64,000 bases of DNA from Anagrus nilaparvatae. Its lineage: Eukaryota > Arthropoda > Insecta > Hymenoptera > Mymaridae. The position numbers were made by a program, and so were the translations under genes. The notes beneath the pieces are model-generated. The model ran no database searches, was not told the DNA's origin, and saw only the letters and a program-made list of their open reading frames with translations. Shown piece by piece: positions 23,250-34,502 of this stretch. How positions within the stretch are numbered: the stretch's first letter is position 1; the number at the start of each line of letters is the position of its first letter. The stretch is from positions 1,320,501 through 1,384,500 of the forward strand of contig JAKSXM010000237.1 of assembly GCA_022575985.1 (NCBI GenBank), in the 5' to 3' direction.

Positions 23250-24430
23250 AATCCTTTGAGATGCACCTTTTGTTACGAAGCTGATATCTGGGTTCAAGAA
23301 ACTTCACCCTTGCAGATAAGTATATTACCTCTATTCTGGACCACTAGCTTAGATCTAGTGGCAATTTTCTATAATATTTTTCCTCTGTTATTGGTCGTTG
23401 GCATACTCTATTCTAAGGTCCTGAGATTAAAGTCTTTAACGCTACTAGAGGATAACCTTGTGGATTTTTAATTGATGCTGGTCAGCTTTGCAGCGGAAAC
23501 CTTAGATGTGTCATTTAGGGAAAAGGTGACAAATTATATAAGTTGTCTCCCCTTAAGTTCCCATTACCTTATAGACCAGTTAATGGCATTTTTGGAAAAT
23601 AAAGCAAAAACCCAAAAACACTGTTTTAGTCCCCAGTTACCCAAACTAGAAAACACCGTTGACTAAAAAGACTAAAGTAAGCAGAACTCTAACCCTAATT
23701 AAAACTTAAATTCGGTTTTCAATGCCCACTATTCTTTCAGATGCATATGAAGCAATAAAAGGCAGCTGTATCGGTGGCTGAGAACTGTTTAAACTGTTTC
23801 AGTGTAAATCACCAAGACGACAAATACCAATAAAAATATAATTGTAGAACGTACAACTGTCGTCACCACACTTTACTGCATTTGTAATTGATGGACCAAG
23901 TTCTATTATCACCTTTAGTTATCAATGCTCTACAGCGTTATCCAGTGTTCAAGCCTGTACCACCACCGGTGGTGGCAGTATCCTTATGTCTTCTGCGGTA
24001 ATCATTTTAGATTAAAACTTTGGCTCTATGACTACCAGAGCACTCAATGACCAAGCTACCAGCGAATCTTTCCTTTCAGAGCATTTCTTATTGGTTGTCT
24101 AAATCACCTTTTACCAAGTTTTGCTTCTGTTTCAGGTAATTCAACTCACCATACAACGGAGCGATGTTTTTTAGTTCAAAAAATGCTTTAATGAATTTCG
24201 TTGCCGTTGGCGTCTCGAAGTACTTCATGCCCTCCAGTTTCGGTTTAAATGGCTAAAACTAACTCATAACCTTCAAATTAATGATGTCACCATCATCCGG
24301 AACGACCTCGATCCACCGGCTTGCTTGTTAATGGGTCGAAATGTAGCTTGTTATCCGGGACCAGATGGACATGTTTGATCAGTTCTTCTAAAAACCACTA
24401 CTACAACATTGGCGCGTCCAGTCAGCAAGT
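23250..24430 (+). pseudogene. degenerate BEL/Pao retrotransposon (gag end, pro start, int end)
   Basis: Broken plus-strand frames preserve BEL/Pao landmarks in order. Gag zinc-finger remains with NCLNCFSVNH and NCRHHTLLH-type residues lie at about 23785-23885. A Ser/Thr-rich TALSSVQACTTTGGGS segment like the start of the protease follows at 23930-23990. The integrase tail RNDLDPPACLLMGRNVACYP then GPDGHV, equivalent to the PPLxWPLGRV...PGxDGLVRVV consensus, is at 24296-24385. Reverse transcriptase, RNase H and the integrase core are missing, so a large internal deletion has joined protease to the integrase end. Every frame is interrupted. An open frame at 23256-23471 was not taken as a separate gene. 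Confidence 0.6.
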
Positions 24431-24439
24431 GAATCTTTA

Positions 24440-25940
24440 TATCTGCTAATAAAAAATCTACTTCTCAACTCTTTGCTATTCAAGTGGGTGATTAATATAC
24501 TTCATGGTGAGTGGTGCTTTATATGATCAATTCAAATTAATAATCGTAATAATAAGAATAATAAAATCTGAGCATTAATACTGTTGTATTCAATTCTTCC
24601 TTCTACCTAAATTAATATTAACAGCCTCTAATCTTTAGAGAGTTAAGCTTAATATTTAGAATCAATTACCAATTAATTATTTCGTTAAAGAAGATTTTAA
24701 CGAGATGGGCTATATGTTATAGCAAATCCCTTGCAAAAAACTTCTTTTAATTAATACCTATAATATTTTATAATATTTAAATATTCTAAAAACTCAATCT
24801 TTTATCAAGTTCTTATTTATTTTATAACTTTATTTATACCTTTATTTTCTTTTTTTTTTAAACTTTTTTTGTTTTCAACCATTATATTATTTTTGTATAT
24901 CATGAATCATATTTCTTCAGTTTGTTTTACTTGTTTTTTCATTTCTTATCTCTATTTCTATTACATTTCTTATCTATTATTTTTACTATTTTTTTATATC
25001 CCCAAAATGCCTTTATTTACTGTAAATGTTTATTTTATTTTTTATTTATTTATATTATTAACAATTTTTATCAAGTTATTCCCATAAAACTTTTAAACCT
25101 CTAGCCTAAAACAGACAAACTATTATTAGGCCTATGGGGAACACGCTTACCCAGGTGTTCGAAAATATACTCTGTCAAAAGCTAATTATTTTTAATAGTA
25201 AAAACCATATTTTTAAGGTTTTTACGATTTAGGAAAATTGAAAATTAGATGCTTGAGGTTATCAAGCAGGCTGGTTAAAAAAATTAAAATGCAAAGTTGA
25301 AAATTTTTTAAATTTTGACCGAAAAAGTACATGGTTACCAACGTGTCCACTAAAGGGTTGAAAATGTTTAAAAAAACTGTAAATTACTCAAAAATTTAGA
25401 TATATTTTACGCCCGCAAAATGTATATTTTACAAATAATATTGAACTACTTCTGACATTTATTAAAATTTATTTATAAAAAGTTTAAGTAACTTTTTTAG
25501 AAAAATAAAAGAAAAATTATCCGTTATTTAATATATTTGCAATGAAATTACATATACTTTAACTCGAAAGGAAAATTTTTAAGAATCCATGTTCAGTACT
25601 GAAAAGTTATTAAATTAAAAGAATTACAAATATAATAACTTTTGAATCTTTTGGAAGACAGCAATTATTGCTCAAATTTTCAAATAAAATTCTATTGTAA
25701 AAAAAAGTTATGAATAGTTATGAATAGTTTTATATCTTTAAAGTAAAATTTCATCTCTGGGGGACAAGTATTTAAGAGATTAAATGTTCAGAAGTGAAAT
25801 TGATATCTAAAATACTTTGAAAAATAATTAGCATTTATATGTGATATGTATATTTGTTACGATAAGTATATAATTGTCTCAATTCAGTTACAGATAAATT
25901 AATTTTTATTTAGGGGTCTAAATATATAAAATATTTATAT
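24440..25940. other. AT-rich intron, no gene recognised
   Basis: Low-complexity T-rich frames at 24869-25104 code for Phe/Tyr/Ile runs only and are not considered genes. Confidence 0.5.
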
Positions 25941-25949
25941 ACTTCAGTC

Positions 25950-26369
25950 TTGAAATTGTTAAGAGATAATAGAAATCTTATATTAGATGGAATCTAATTC
26001 CAAAGATTTGTGCCCTGATATTGAAAGGATTGCGCACCACAAGTTCTCTGGTTTTTAGTTGACCACGAGCACTACTCTTAAGAGTTTATTTCGTTTACAA
26101 TTCTGCTAAATATTGTAGATGGCCTAGATATAAAATTTTATAGATAATTATGGCCTCAAAATAAAGTCTGCGTGTGTCATTACAAATCCAACCAAGTTTT
26201 TGTCGATACGGTGTTATATGTACGTCTTTTTGTATACCAAAAATGTACTTAAGTCCACTGTTACTGAGTTGTTGCAGTCTAATCTTAAGTACATAACTTA
26301 TGTGAAGGTATACGAAATTGCAATAGTCAAGATGTGGCGTGACTAGTGCTTGTAACAGTCTAGTGTACC
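25950..26369 (-). pseudogene. Jockey/CR1-type LINE fragment fused to a Helitron end
   Basis: The minus-strand frame 26366-26095 reads RLLQALVTPHLDYCNFVYLH, then QLSNSGLKYIFGIQKDVHIT and LGWICNDTRRLYFEAIIIYK. This is the conserved polymerase C-terminus of a Jockey/CR1-group LINE and is open for about 90 codons. A frameshifted continuation (about 26090-25985) has KTRELVVRNP-type residues before the frame decays. At 26369 the LINE sequence ends abruptly in Helitron-like repeats, which extend the open frame as low-complexity Gly/Pro/His/Trp residues. It is 5'-truncated and not functional. Confidence 0.7.
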
Positions 26370-26530
26370 ATGCCAAAATGGGGGTTGCCCAAATGAGAGG
26401 TGCCCAAATGGGGGTGTCCAAATGGGGGTGCCCAAATGAGTGTGCCCAAATGGGGGTGCCCAAATGCGGGTGCCCAAATGACCCATGTCGGCGGCGGTAG
26501 CAGCGTTTAGAATTTTATAATATAGAGAGA
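26370..26530 (-). mobile_element. Helitron-like 5' end with 14-bp minisatellite
   Basis: On the minus strand a host A precedes TCTCTCTATATTATAAAA and AACGCTGCTACCGCCGCC, the same 5' end as at 55 and 45264. It then runs into about seven units of TTTGGGCACCCCCA (26385-26480) and directly into the LINE fragment. The 3' end was not found. Confidence 0.6.
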
Positions 26531-28390
26531 TAAATCAAATTAACAATATGTTGATAACATGGTCCAAGACACTGTAAAGCGACGTGAAATTTGGGAGAGT
26601 TGCATACCTCCAAGATCATAGATTCAACGCTGATACACACTGGCCCTCAAACATTATACAATAACACTATCACAAGCAATTGCTTACTTTTACATCATTA
26701 ATCTATTAAAATAGATAAATAAATAGAAAATTAAAATAGTGCAGGATGTGATGGCATGGGGAGTTGTTACTGAACTCTATCAAAACATCCGCATGGAGTT
26801 TAGGATGGAGGTCAAACAAATACTAATACTAAAAAGTATATATTTACAATATGTATATTTTATATGGAAAATTTATAGGTATTAAATGTTTGCGCAGATT
26901 CACAAGCTTTTTATTCACTTTTAAAATGCTAATTAGATCAGGTAGACAATTAAGGACCTCTCTCAAACTCAAAAACCTGATTTTCAAATTCCTTAAATTT
27001 TAACTCTATTTTTTTTTCATATTTTTAACAGAATATTTATCCAGCAGAAATAGTTTTCATTTTCTGAAGTGATAAGGAGTAAGTCTACATGTTATTCATA
27101 CTCCTTTTTACATAGATAAGATCAATCTACGTGAATATTACAATCATTTATTCTTTATCAATGAATAAGACATTTATTAACATCTTTTTCTCTACGCAAT
27201 TACAGGGTAGCCACAAAAAAAAACTGAAAACAATTGTGTTCCGATGTTCGGATATTGATAATAGCTCTTGTTTTAAATACCCAATTGGAAACGTGAGTAT
27301 ATGAACCTACGTTTAACTATATAAATAACTAAATGTTTAAATACTGAATCCTTAAATATGCGGAACCCTCTTACTGAGATAAGCCGATAAACATCGATGA
27401 AGTCCAAGTTTTTTATAACTATTAAATTAAATAATATTATGATAATTATATAAAAATATTTAATTAATTCATTAATTTTTTTGAAAATATGTAGGGTCCA
27501 AGCGTAAGGTTATGTTATTGTGTGTTTGTTTATAAAAAATAAGTGAATTGGAAAATTTTAAAAATACGAAAAAAAATTTTTGTAAAAAGAGTGTTAAGAA
27601 TGAATTTTATGTAGAATTTAAATGTTTTTACTTACTTTATTTATAAAAATATAAACATTTTAATGTGCGCCAACTGACCTGATAGATGCGCCAACCGACC
27701 AAAAACTTATTTTTTTTTTTACAAATATTTTCTATTGCATAAAAAAATCTTTTTAATAACTTTGCTAGTAAAAAAAACGGTCCGAACTTTAATTTTACAT
27801 AAATATTATCTCAAAAAATTGATTATTTTTAAGAGTAAAAATAGTTTAAAATTCAATTTTTTCGCGTCTGCTTCTCCCCTATTCGCGGTAAATTTTTGTA
27901 ATTTATCTTTTTTATATCTACTTACACTAATATGATCGTAAGGTAGATAAAATTATTCACTTTATTTTATTTAATATCGTTAAATTCATTTGTCATTTTC
28001 ATTAATCAAAAGGTTATCATTGAATTAGTTTCCCTCCTCACCCCTTTTCAAAAATATACATGATAAAATATTTTGAAGCCAGCATAGCGGAATGTCACGT
28101 ATAGTATGTGTATGAGTAAGTATACGTAATATAGTTCATTTGCAGTTCAGTGTTTATGTTTACAAAAAGCTTCATAACTCTGGTTTTGAATTTAAGAAAA
28201 AGCTTCGTAACATAACTTATTAATTTCTTACATTAGTATTCACAATATAGAGATAATTTTAGTATAGTACGTTTGTATTGTAGTGAAGTATTTTTAAATG
28301 TTTAAGTGTATTCACATTAGTGACCCTACGCATGTAAAGTAAGTTTTTTATATTTCTATGAATCTTCTTTTTTATGTTTCACCAAATCTT
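26531..28390. other. AT-rich intron, no gene recognised
   Basis: A short repeat GCGCCAACYGACC occurs twice at 27666-27700. No coding or structural feature is recognised. Confidence 0.45.
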
Positions 28391-28394
28391 CTAC

Positions 28395-28855
28395 GGTTGG
28401 GGGTCAAAATATCCAAACCAACATATCCAAATTTAAAATATCCAAACTTAAAATATCCGAATGCATTAAATATCCAAATTTAAAATAACAAAATACATTC
28501 AATATCCAAATTATATGCATCTCAAAATCATAATATCCAATCAAAATTATTGAAATTATCGGATTGACATCAACGCTTCTGAACAATAAATGGCCACCAA
28601 AAAATTAAAAGACCAGCTTCAGCCAAATGTAAAAACATACATAATAGAATATGAAATATTGTCAGAATTACGTAAAAGAAAAGAATATTTCGGAGCATTT
28701 GAAAATGATAGAATTTCATTTAAAACTCATAAATAAAAAAATTTTTGGTAATTTTAAAATTTAGAATTTTTATTTTTGGATATTTTAGATTTTGTATATT
28801 TTGGTTTGGATATTTTGTCTTGGATAATTTGGTTTTCATATGTTTTCACCGAATC
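28395..28855. mobile_element. MITE-like repeat built from AATATCCAAA units
   Basis: Left half (28405-28530) and right half (28750-28850) carry the repeated word AAAATATCCAAA in opposite orientations, forming inverted ends around a small frame. No target duplication was fixed. Family unknown. Confidence 0.45.
28590..28736 (+). CDS. small frame inside the MITE-like repeat, unknown
   Basis: ATG at 28590 gives 48 residues, starting MATKKLKDQLQPNVKTYIIE and ending FENDRISFKTHK. It is charged and not low complexity, unlike other short frames around it. No domain is recognised. It may be a captured host exon or a remnant of the element's protein. Coding status is uncertain. Confidence 0.25.
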   Translation: MATKKLKDQLQPNVKTYIIEYEILSELRKRKEYFGAFENDRISFKTHK

Positions 28856-29154
28856 GTTTCTACTTTATAATTATTTAATGCTTTTAATAGGTCAACTAGC
28901 GTAGAATCTCCCCAATAGTTAGTAAATCTCGCAGTAGTTTTTAAAAAGATAGCGTTGTAAGCACATATTGAATAAACTGAAAAAATTTTTTAAAATAAAA
29001 GTAATTTGAAAACGGTTCCGAGTTAGGTCAGGAAGAGAGTAAGTTTAGTGAATAAGGCTAGCTAAGATTGCTAAGTAAATATAGGCTTAGATAGATTGGT
29101 TGCCATTCCAAAATATGTTTAGTAAATTTGTATTAAAAAAAATTAATAAATTAC

Positions 29155-29335
29155 CTGCATATTGCACTTTGGCTGTAAGCAGGACCTTCAGTTACACTGA
29201 GAGCCTGCCCAACTTGTGTTTGAGTTAATCCTAATGAAAGTCTCCGTAATTTGAATGCTTTAGCAAATTCTTTTATTTCATCTAAATTAATACCATCAAT
29301 AAAGTTGTTTGTTGTTTCACTTATTGTAGGTTGAC
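29155..29335 (-). CDS. pdm3: pdm3 (POU class 6) exon: POU-specific domain
   Basis: This 181-bp internal exon encodes GQPTISETTNNFIDGINLDE, then IKEFAKAFKLRRLSLGLTQT, then QVGQALSVTEGPAYSQSAIC and the first two bases of Arg. The signature RRLSLGLTQTQVGQAL with TEGPAYSQSAICR is specific to class 6 POU proteins (insect pdm3, vertebrate POU6F). It covers helices 1-3 of the DNA-binding POU-specific domain; GLTQTQVG is helix 2 and SQSAICR the recognition helix. The acceptor TTTTTTCTGTTAG|G and donor GCAG|GTAATT are good. The exon enters one base into a Gly codon and leaves two bases into Arg, joining in frame with 5064-5147. The gene encodes a nuclear transcription factor. Upstream coding exons (poorly conserved, low complexity in this family) were not identified to the right. 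Confidence 0.95.
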
Positions 29336-29344
29336 CTAACAGAA

Positions 29345-30210
29345 AAAACATTTTTTTAAGTTGGTAGAAAAAAAAAACTTATAACTGGTTTTATATTTTT
29401 TCGCAACAAACGATCATGGAACAGGCTCACATATATCAGTTATAGTATACTGTTAAAAACGTCACTTTTTCACCTCCCCCCTAAAAACTTCGATTTTTCA
29501 CCACCCCCCCCCCCCTCCTGCAGACCCGAACTTTTTCAAATACCCCATCCAATGAATATGTTCAAAGTTAAAAATAATGACTGTTTTATTTTAAAATAAT
29601 CTAGTTGGTTTTAATAAAACAAATTAGTTAAAAAAATAAATAATTATAAAAAAAAAACTTATAGGAACTAGAATCTGGAGAATTGGTTTAGAAAATAAAT
29701 TTACCCATTCTGGAAAGTCTGTTACTTTTATTTTTTTATTAAAGTGTGATTTTCTAAATTTAATGAATTATTTTGTATCAGAAAGTCGACGCCCAATATT
29801 ATTTTTTATTAATATTAACTTGATTATTATTAAATAAATTTGCACCTTTTTTATACAAAGCGAATAAATTGTGATAAACCTAAAAATATTCCTGTAAATA
29901 TTTAATTTCTAAATTCCTTATGAGGTATAGTTATTAAAAGGAACTCCAAAAAGAATAAAAATAAAAATTCATTTTTTTTAAATAACTTCAAAGAAGTTCC
30001 TTTCAAAAATAATGAAATAAATATTATTTCATTTCTAAATAACCAAAAATCATTTAAGTTTTAGTGTACATTTATTTAAATTATATAAATAAAAAGGATA
30101 CATAAACAAGTTTATTTTAAAAGTTTTATTTTCGATTTTATAATTTATTTTAATTTTTCTTGAAATTTCATATATATTATCTCATAGTATTTACAAATAG
30201 TTTTCTATTT
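29345..30210. other. pdm3 upstream intron, nothing recognised
   Basis: This is AT-rich with a C-rich tract at 29503-29518. No coding was seen. Confidence 0.45.
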
Positions 30211-30215
30211 GTATA

Positions 30216-31289
30216 TGTTACGGTTAGAGTCCGATTTCTGGCTAAAGCTAACACTATCCGGTTAAAGCTAGCTTTATCCAAGCCGTGTTGGCTAAAGTCC
30301 GATTCTCGACAATTTTTATTTTTTTGTTGAACATTAACCGGTATCGCTTGGATAAAGCTAACATTATCCAAGCGAGCTGGATAAAGCCCGTTTCGTATAA
30401 AATTTAATACAATATAGTAACAAACCAACAAACATCTAGTAACTTTTTTTAAAAAAATTTTATTATTTTACCGCTATCATATTTTTGTATTCAATTTTTA
30501 AATTTAAAATTTTTTAATATACAATTAGTCAATTAACTGTAATTTTATTTATTTTACAATATAATATAATTAAATAAATTTTATAAAATTTTTAAATAAA
30601 ATTTATACGGTTAACTTATAATATAAATTATATGTTTTTATTTGACAAAAAATCTAAATAAATATTTGCATTTGAATAAATTTTTTAATTTACATGTCAA
30701 TAAAAAAGAACAATTAATTAATATGAATTGAAAAAAATAAAAATTTTAAATATTATTTATTTGCACATGATAAGCTACTGTGACATTTTGAGTTAAATTT
30801 AAGCCCGTTTGTCTTGCACTTGCATTTATTATTTTTGCAACCTTGTTTGTAGTTGCATCTTTGAAAACCTTGACCATCAAATTTAGATTCCATTATTGCA
30901 AGCTGACGTAATGATTTCTTTTCAGCTGATATTTTTGAAGTATCAATATGTGTTGTATAAAATTACAGTTAATTGACTTATTGTATATTAACAAATTTTA
31001 AATTTAAAAATTGAATACAAAAATATGATAGCGGTAAAATAATAAAATTTTTTTAAAAAAACTTACTAGATGTTTGTTGGTTTGTTACTATATTGTATTA
31101 AATTTTATAAAAATCGGGCTTTATCAAGCTCGCTTGGATAATGTTAGCTTTATCCAAGCGATACCGGTTAATGTTGAACAAAAAAATAAAAATTGTCGAG
31201 AATCGGACTTTAGCCAACACGGCTTGGCTAAAGCTAGCTTTAATCGGTTAGTCTTAGCTTTAGCCAGAAATTGGACTCTAACCGTAACA
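30216..31289. mobile_element. internally deleted DNA transposon with KRBA2-like integrase relic
   Basis: Inverted ends of about 330 bp (30216-30547 and 30954-31289) both begin TGTTACGGTTAGAGTCC. They contain subterminal words GCTTTATCCAAGC and GCTTGGATAA in alternating orientation, which form small hairpins. The flanks are TATA on both sides, possibly a 4-bp duplication. Between the ends lies only the C-terminal tail of a KRBA2/SCAND3-like integrase (30753-30957, minus). The same ends occur at 45725 and 59945. Because the ends are mirror images they give matching open frames at 30177-30431 and 31074-31421, which are not genes. Confidence 0.75.
30753..30957 (-). pseudogene. KRBA2-like integrase, Cys-rich C-terminus
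   Basis: The minus strand reads HIDTSKISAEKKSLRQLAIM, then GFQRCNYKQGCKNNKCKCKT and KFNSKCHSSLSCANK, and stops at 30755. The Cys-rich CNCK..C...CKCK....CNSKCH...C.NK tail is what I know from KRBA2/SCAND3-type domesticated and transposon integrases. Integrase core and N-terminus are missing. One Cys is replaced by Tyr and one by Phe. Confidence 0.6.
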
Positions 31290-31561
31290 TATATAATCAT
31301 TGTTTTTTCCAATAATGATGTAGCGTTTTCTTTTAGTTTTAGTTTGCCTTGCTTTAGAGTATCATTTGCATTGAAAGGAGATATTCAAGAGCTTTTTCTA
31401 TTTTTTGATATTTTTATTTAGTATCTGATAAAGATTATGTCCTTTAAAAACTACAAATGGACTTTTTAAGAATATAATGTACTGTGACACGATAGTAATT
31501 TACCAATGCATTTTTTTTAATAACATGATTACTCTTATAAAATGAGTATTATTATTTTTAT

Positions 31562-32537
31562 TAAATTTAATATTTATACGTTCATTTATTAAATTAATTA
31601 ATTATTATTTTATACGACCTTGATGAACAAACAAATCCTTAGATTCGAAAAACTCACATTTTTGATACGTGGAGTCAAACCGACTTCACTTTTTTTATTT
31701 TAACGTATCAAGTAGTTTTGCTAATTTTTTTAATCAACAAATTTGTTTGATTAAATATTTTTTTTTTTTTATTTTTTTTTTTTTAAATCTAATTTTTGCA
31801 AATTAAATTTTTAAGTAATGAAATGATGTTAAGAATAATATTTTTTATGAAAAAACATTGAAAAAAAGTTTGTGAAAAAAATGTCTCCAGACGAGTTTCG
31901 ATCCCGTGTCCTTCTGATATCCGGTCACCCGCTCTAACCACTGAGCTACTGGAGAACCCGACATCGATTCTCTTTAAAGACACCCTTCTCACAAATAACA
32001 CAATTCTGGTCAATGTGTTTATACTAAATTTAATATTTATACGTTCATTTATTAAATTAATTAATTATTATTTTATACGACCTTGATGAACAAACAAATC
32101 CTTAGATTCGAAAAACTCACATTTTTTATACGTGGAGTCAAACCGACTTCACTTTTTTTATTTTAACGTATCAAGTAGTTTTGCTAATTTTTTTAATCAA
32201 CAAATTTGTTTGATTAAATATTTTTTTTTTTTTTTTTAAATCTAATTTTTGCAAATTAAATTTTTAAGTAATGAAATGATGTTAAGAATAATATTTACTT
32301 AAAATTTTACTTAAAATTTCATTACTTAAAAATTTAATTTGCAAAAATTAGATTTAAAAAAAAAAAAAAAAATATTTAATCAAACAAATTTGTTGATTAA
32401 AAAAATTAGCAAAACTACTTGATACGTTAAAATAAAAAAAGTGAAGTCGGTTTGACTCCACGTATCAAAAATGTGAGTTTTTCGAATCTAAGGATTTGTT
32501 TGTTCATCAAGGTCGTATAAAATAATAATTAATTATT
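31562..32537. repeat. foldback array with tRNA-like sequence (R - tRNA - R - inverted R)
   Basis: A repeat R of about 275 bp (starting AAATTTAATATTTATACGTT) occurs at 31562-31840, again at 32025-32296 in the same orientation, and at 32316-32537 inverted. The copies differ at only a few positions and in T-run length. The tRNA-like sequence at 31884-31955 lies between the two direct copies. The last two copies form a near-perfect palindrome. The same architecture is found at 62815-64000 with a different R and a different tRNA-like sequence. No coding. Confidence 0.85.
31884..31955 (-). tRNA. tRNA-like sequence in foldback array
   Basis: This minus-strand cloverleaf has a perfect 7-bp acceptor (TCTCCAG/CTGGAGA), D stem GCTC/GAGC with AGTGGTTA loop, and T stem ACGGG/CTCGT around ATCGAAA. 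The anticodon arm (GGTGA-CCGGATA-TCAGA) pairs only at three positions and lacks U33, giving a nominal GGA. A T7 run lies 3 bases downstream as a pol III stop. Leader and trailer share CATTGA...TTTGTGA complementarity. It is probably a tRNA-derived element part, not a decoding tRNA. Confidence 0.65.
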
Positions 32538-32563
32538 TTTATTATTATTATTATTATTATAAA
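32537..32563 (+). repeat. (TTA)n microsatellite
   Basis: TTTTTATTATTATTATTATT at the outer edge of the foldback array. Confidence 0.8.
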
Positions 32564-34410
32564 TTTAGAGTGAGAGTAGAAGCAGCGTGAGTGCGTCGGT
32601 CCCCGAACTTTTACAACGGCGCCCTTTTAAATACGTTGTACACCCTCATGTAATAAGCATGAAGATAAAATGTATTTTAAAAATTAATTATTTAAGTAAG
32701 TTCGTTTATTATCAAAGCAACTATTGCGTCAACATTTTAACATCCCTTGTAAGAGTGATCCATTATTTTAGAAAATCTCATTATAAATTGCGGGCTCAAT
32801 TTTTTAAAAAACGAGAGCGCAAAGTTCCAAAAGCTGAAGTTTACGACACCATTTGATTATATCAAAAAAAATAATAAAGTATCTTTCTTAGTTTATCACT
32901 AAAAAATCTTCTTTTATTGTGATTACGCTACAAAAATTGTGATATAGCATTGTAAAAAACAAAATAAATAAAAAGATACCAGCAATTCCAGAAACTCCAA
33001 TTTTATCAATGACATCCTCATCACAAACAAAATATTGACACGTAAATTTTTTTTTTACTTTTCATCATAATCATATGGTATCATTAATTGTATAAAAATT
33101 GTGACAAGTTTATAAAAAAAGTTGAGTTATCAAAACTTGAAAACTCTTTCTTTTATAAGCTGCAAAAATTTAAAATTAGAAAAGGACAGTGAACATTATT
33201 AAACATCAAATTTTTTGAGGAAGAATAAGAAGCACAAGGTATCGAAGTTTACGCACAAGAATAAAAAAGTCTTTTATTCAAATTCAGGATGGGCGCATAT
33301 GAATACTTACATTATTTTTCTTATCATTGCAAACATGGCAGAAGTGCTCAAGCGTACTCCATTTTTATATTTTGTCTTCTTCTTATTTTTAACTACTTTT
33401 GGTCTTAACGCATCATCCACAAAATCAACTAATAAGGTGGGAGAAATCAAGCAAAGGCTCTTCGTTTACATTATCTGCAACTGCGCGAATTTGCTCCTTC
33501 CGTGGTCAAGTCCATTTTAAGCAGATGACATCACAAATAAAACTACTTGTCTTTAAATGACGTATGTTTAATTGTTTTATTTTATAAAGTAAATATTTTT
33601 TCTTATTTTTATCTTGCTTTAAAAAAAATTTTTTTCTTATTTCAGTTTCATATTTACAATTGTACAAGTGCACAGATTTTAAATTTTCCGCCCTTAATTA
33701 TTATTGTTGTATAATATAATAATAAACTTATTTAAATTTCCTTTAAAGATATTTTTACTTTAGCAAATATTTTTTTGTTTATTATTGTTTTTTTTCATCT
33801 TACACAATTTGAGGCCGACTTCTGAAATTGTATTAAATGTATATTATGTGACCTATTTTATTTAAAATTGTTTTTTCATTTTTTTCTTTTAATATTTTTA
33901 AATTTTAACGTTACATTTCAAATTTCGACATAACCTTAAAATTAAATTTTCATCACTTGAACAAATTTTGTTAAAAATTCTAATTCAATTTAAAATTTTT
34001 ACAATAAATAGCTTCATTGTCTAATAATTTCCCGATTTTTGTGGATGGCACACCCAAAAACAAAAAAATGATCTTTCAACATTACAAAGGGCTTTTTAAG
34101 CGCAAGAAAATTCAATTTGAGTTCGAAAATGTTGGAAAAATATTTTTTGATTTTTTTAGATAGTAAATAAAAAATGTAAAAAATTTAACTGTATGCATTA
34201 AAAAATTTCCGATTTTTTTTTTCTTCAAATTTTCCGTTGTTTGATGCCGAAAGACGTTTGAAACAATTAAAAACTTAAATCAATATGATTCACTGTGTCA
34301 GAGAGCCCAAAAAACCTGATATAAATGGATTTAATTGAGCTTGAAAATTTTTTAGAAATTTTGGCTTTATTTGCATAAAACAATTTGTATTGGTTAAAAT
34401 TCATTATAAG
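32564..34410. other. AT-rich intron, no gene recognised
   Basis: Short frames at 32587-32856 and 33215-33520 were examined. They have Lys- and Phe-rich composition and no domain, so they are not called as genes. Confidence 0.45.
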
Positions 34411-34411
34411 T

Positions 34412-34458
34412 AAACATGATTTTCTTAAGCAACAGAAACAGAAGTAAATGCGATACAA
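34412..34458 (+). mobile_element. Helitron 3'-region fragment
   Basis: CTTAAGCAACAGAAACAGAA then GTAAATGCGA matches the stretch just before the 3' end of the Helitrons at 46483-47551 and 48822-49842 (CAAGCAACAGAAAAAGAAGT). Confidence 0.45.
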
Positions 34459-34502
34459 AAATAAATTCTGATTTATACCGTTTATTTATATTTATTTATA
34501 TA

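Larger units (their letters stand above)
5148..29154 (-). other. pdm3: pdm3 intron, about 24 kb
   Basis: This is the interval between the donor GCAG|GTAATT of the upstream exon and the acceptor TTTTAG|G of the downstream exon, on the minus strand. It splits the POU-specific domain between Cys-Arg and Phe-Glu. It is filled with transposon relics on both strands. No other host exon was recognised inside it. Confidence 0.8.

Noticed and set aside
23256..23666. Two adjacent open frames that look like a membrane protein
   Set aside because: They lie in a decayed BEL/Pao copy with recognisable gag and integrase pieces downstream; better explained as its remnants.
24869..25104. Phe/Tyr-rich frames resembling transmembrane segments
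   Set aside because: They are translations of T-rich low-complexity DNA in overlapping frames.
30177..31421. Two similar 84-115 residue open frames in opposite orientation
   Set aside because: They are the transposon's inverted ends read through; no domain and mirrored sequence explain both.
33215..33520. 101-codon frame with a hydrophobic segment
   Set aside because: Composition is Lys/Phe-rich as expected for AT-rich DNA, and no family or splice context is recognisable.
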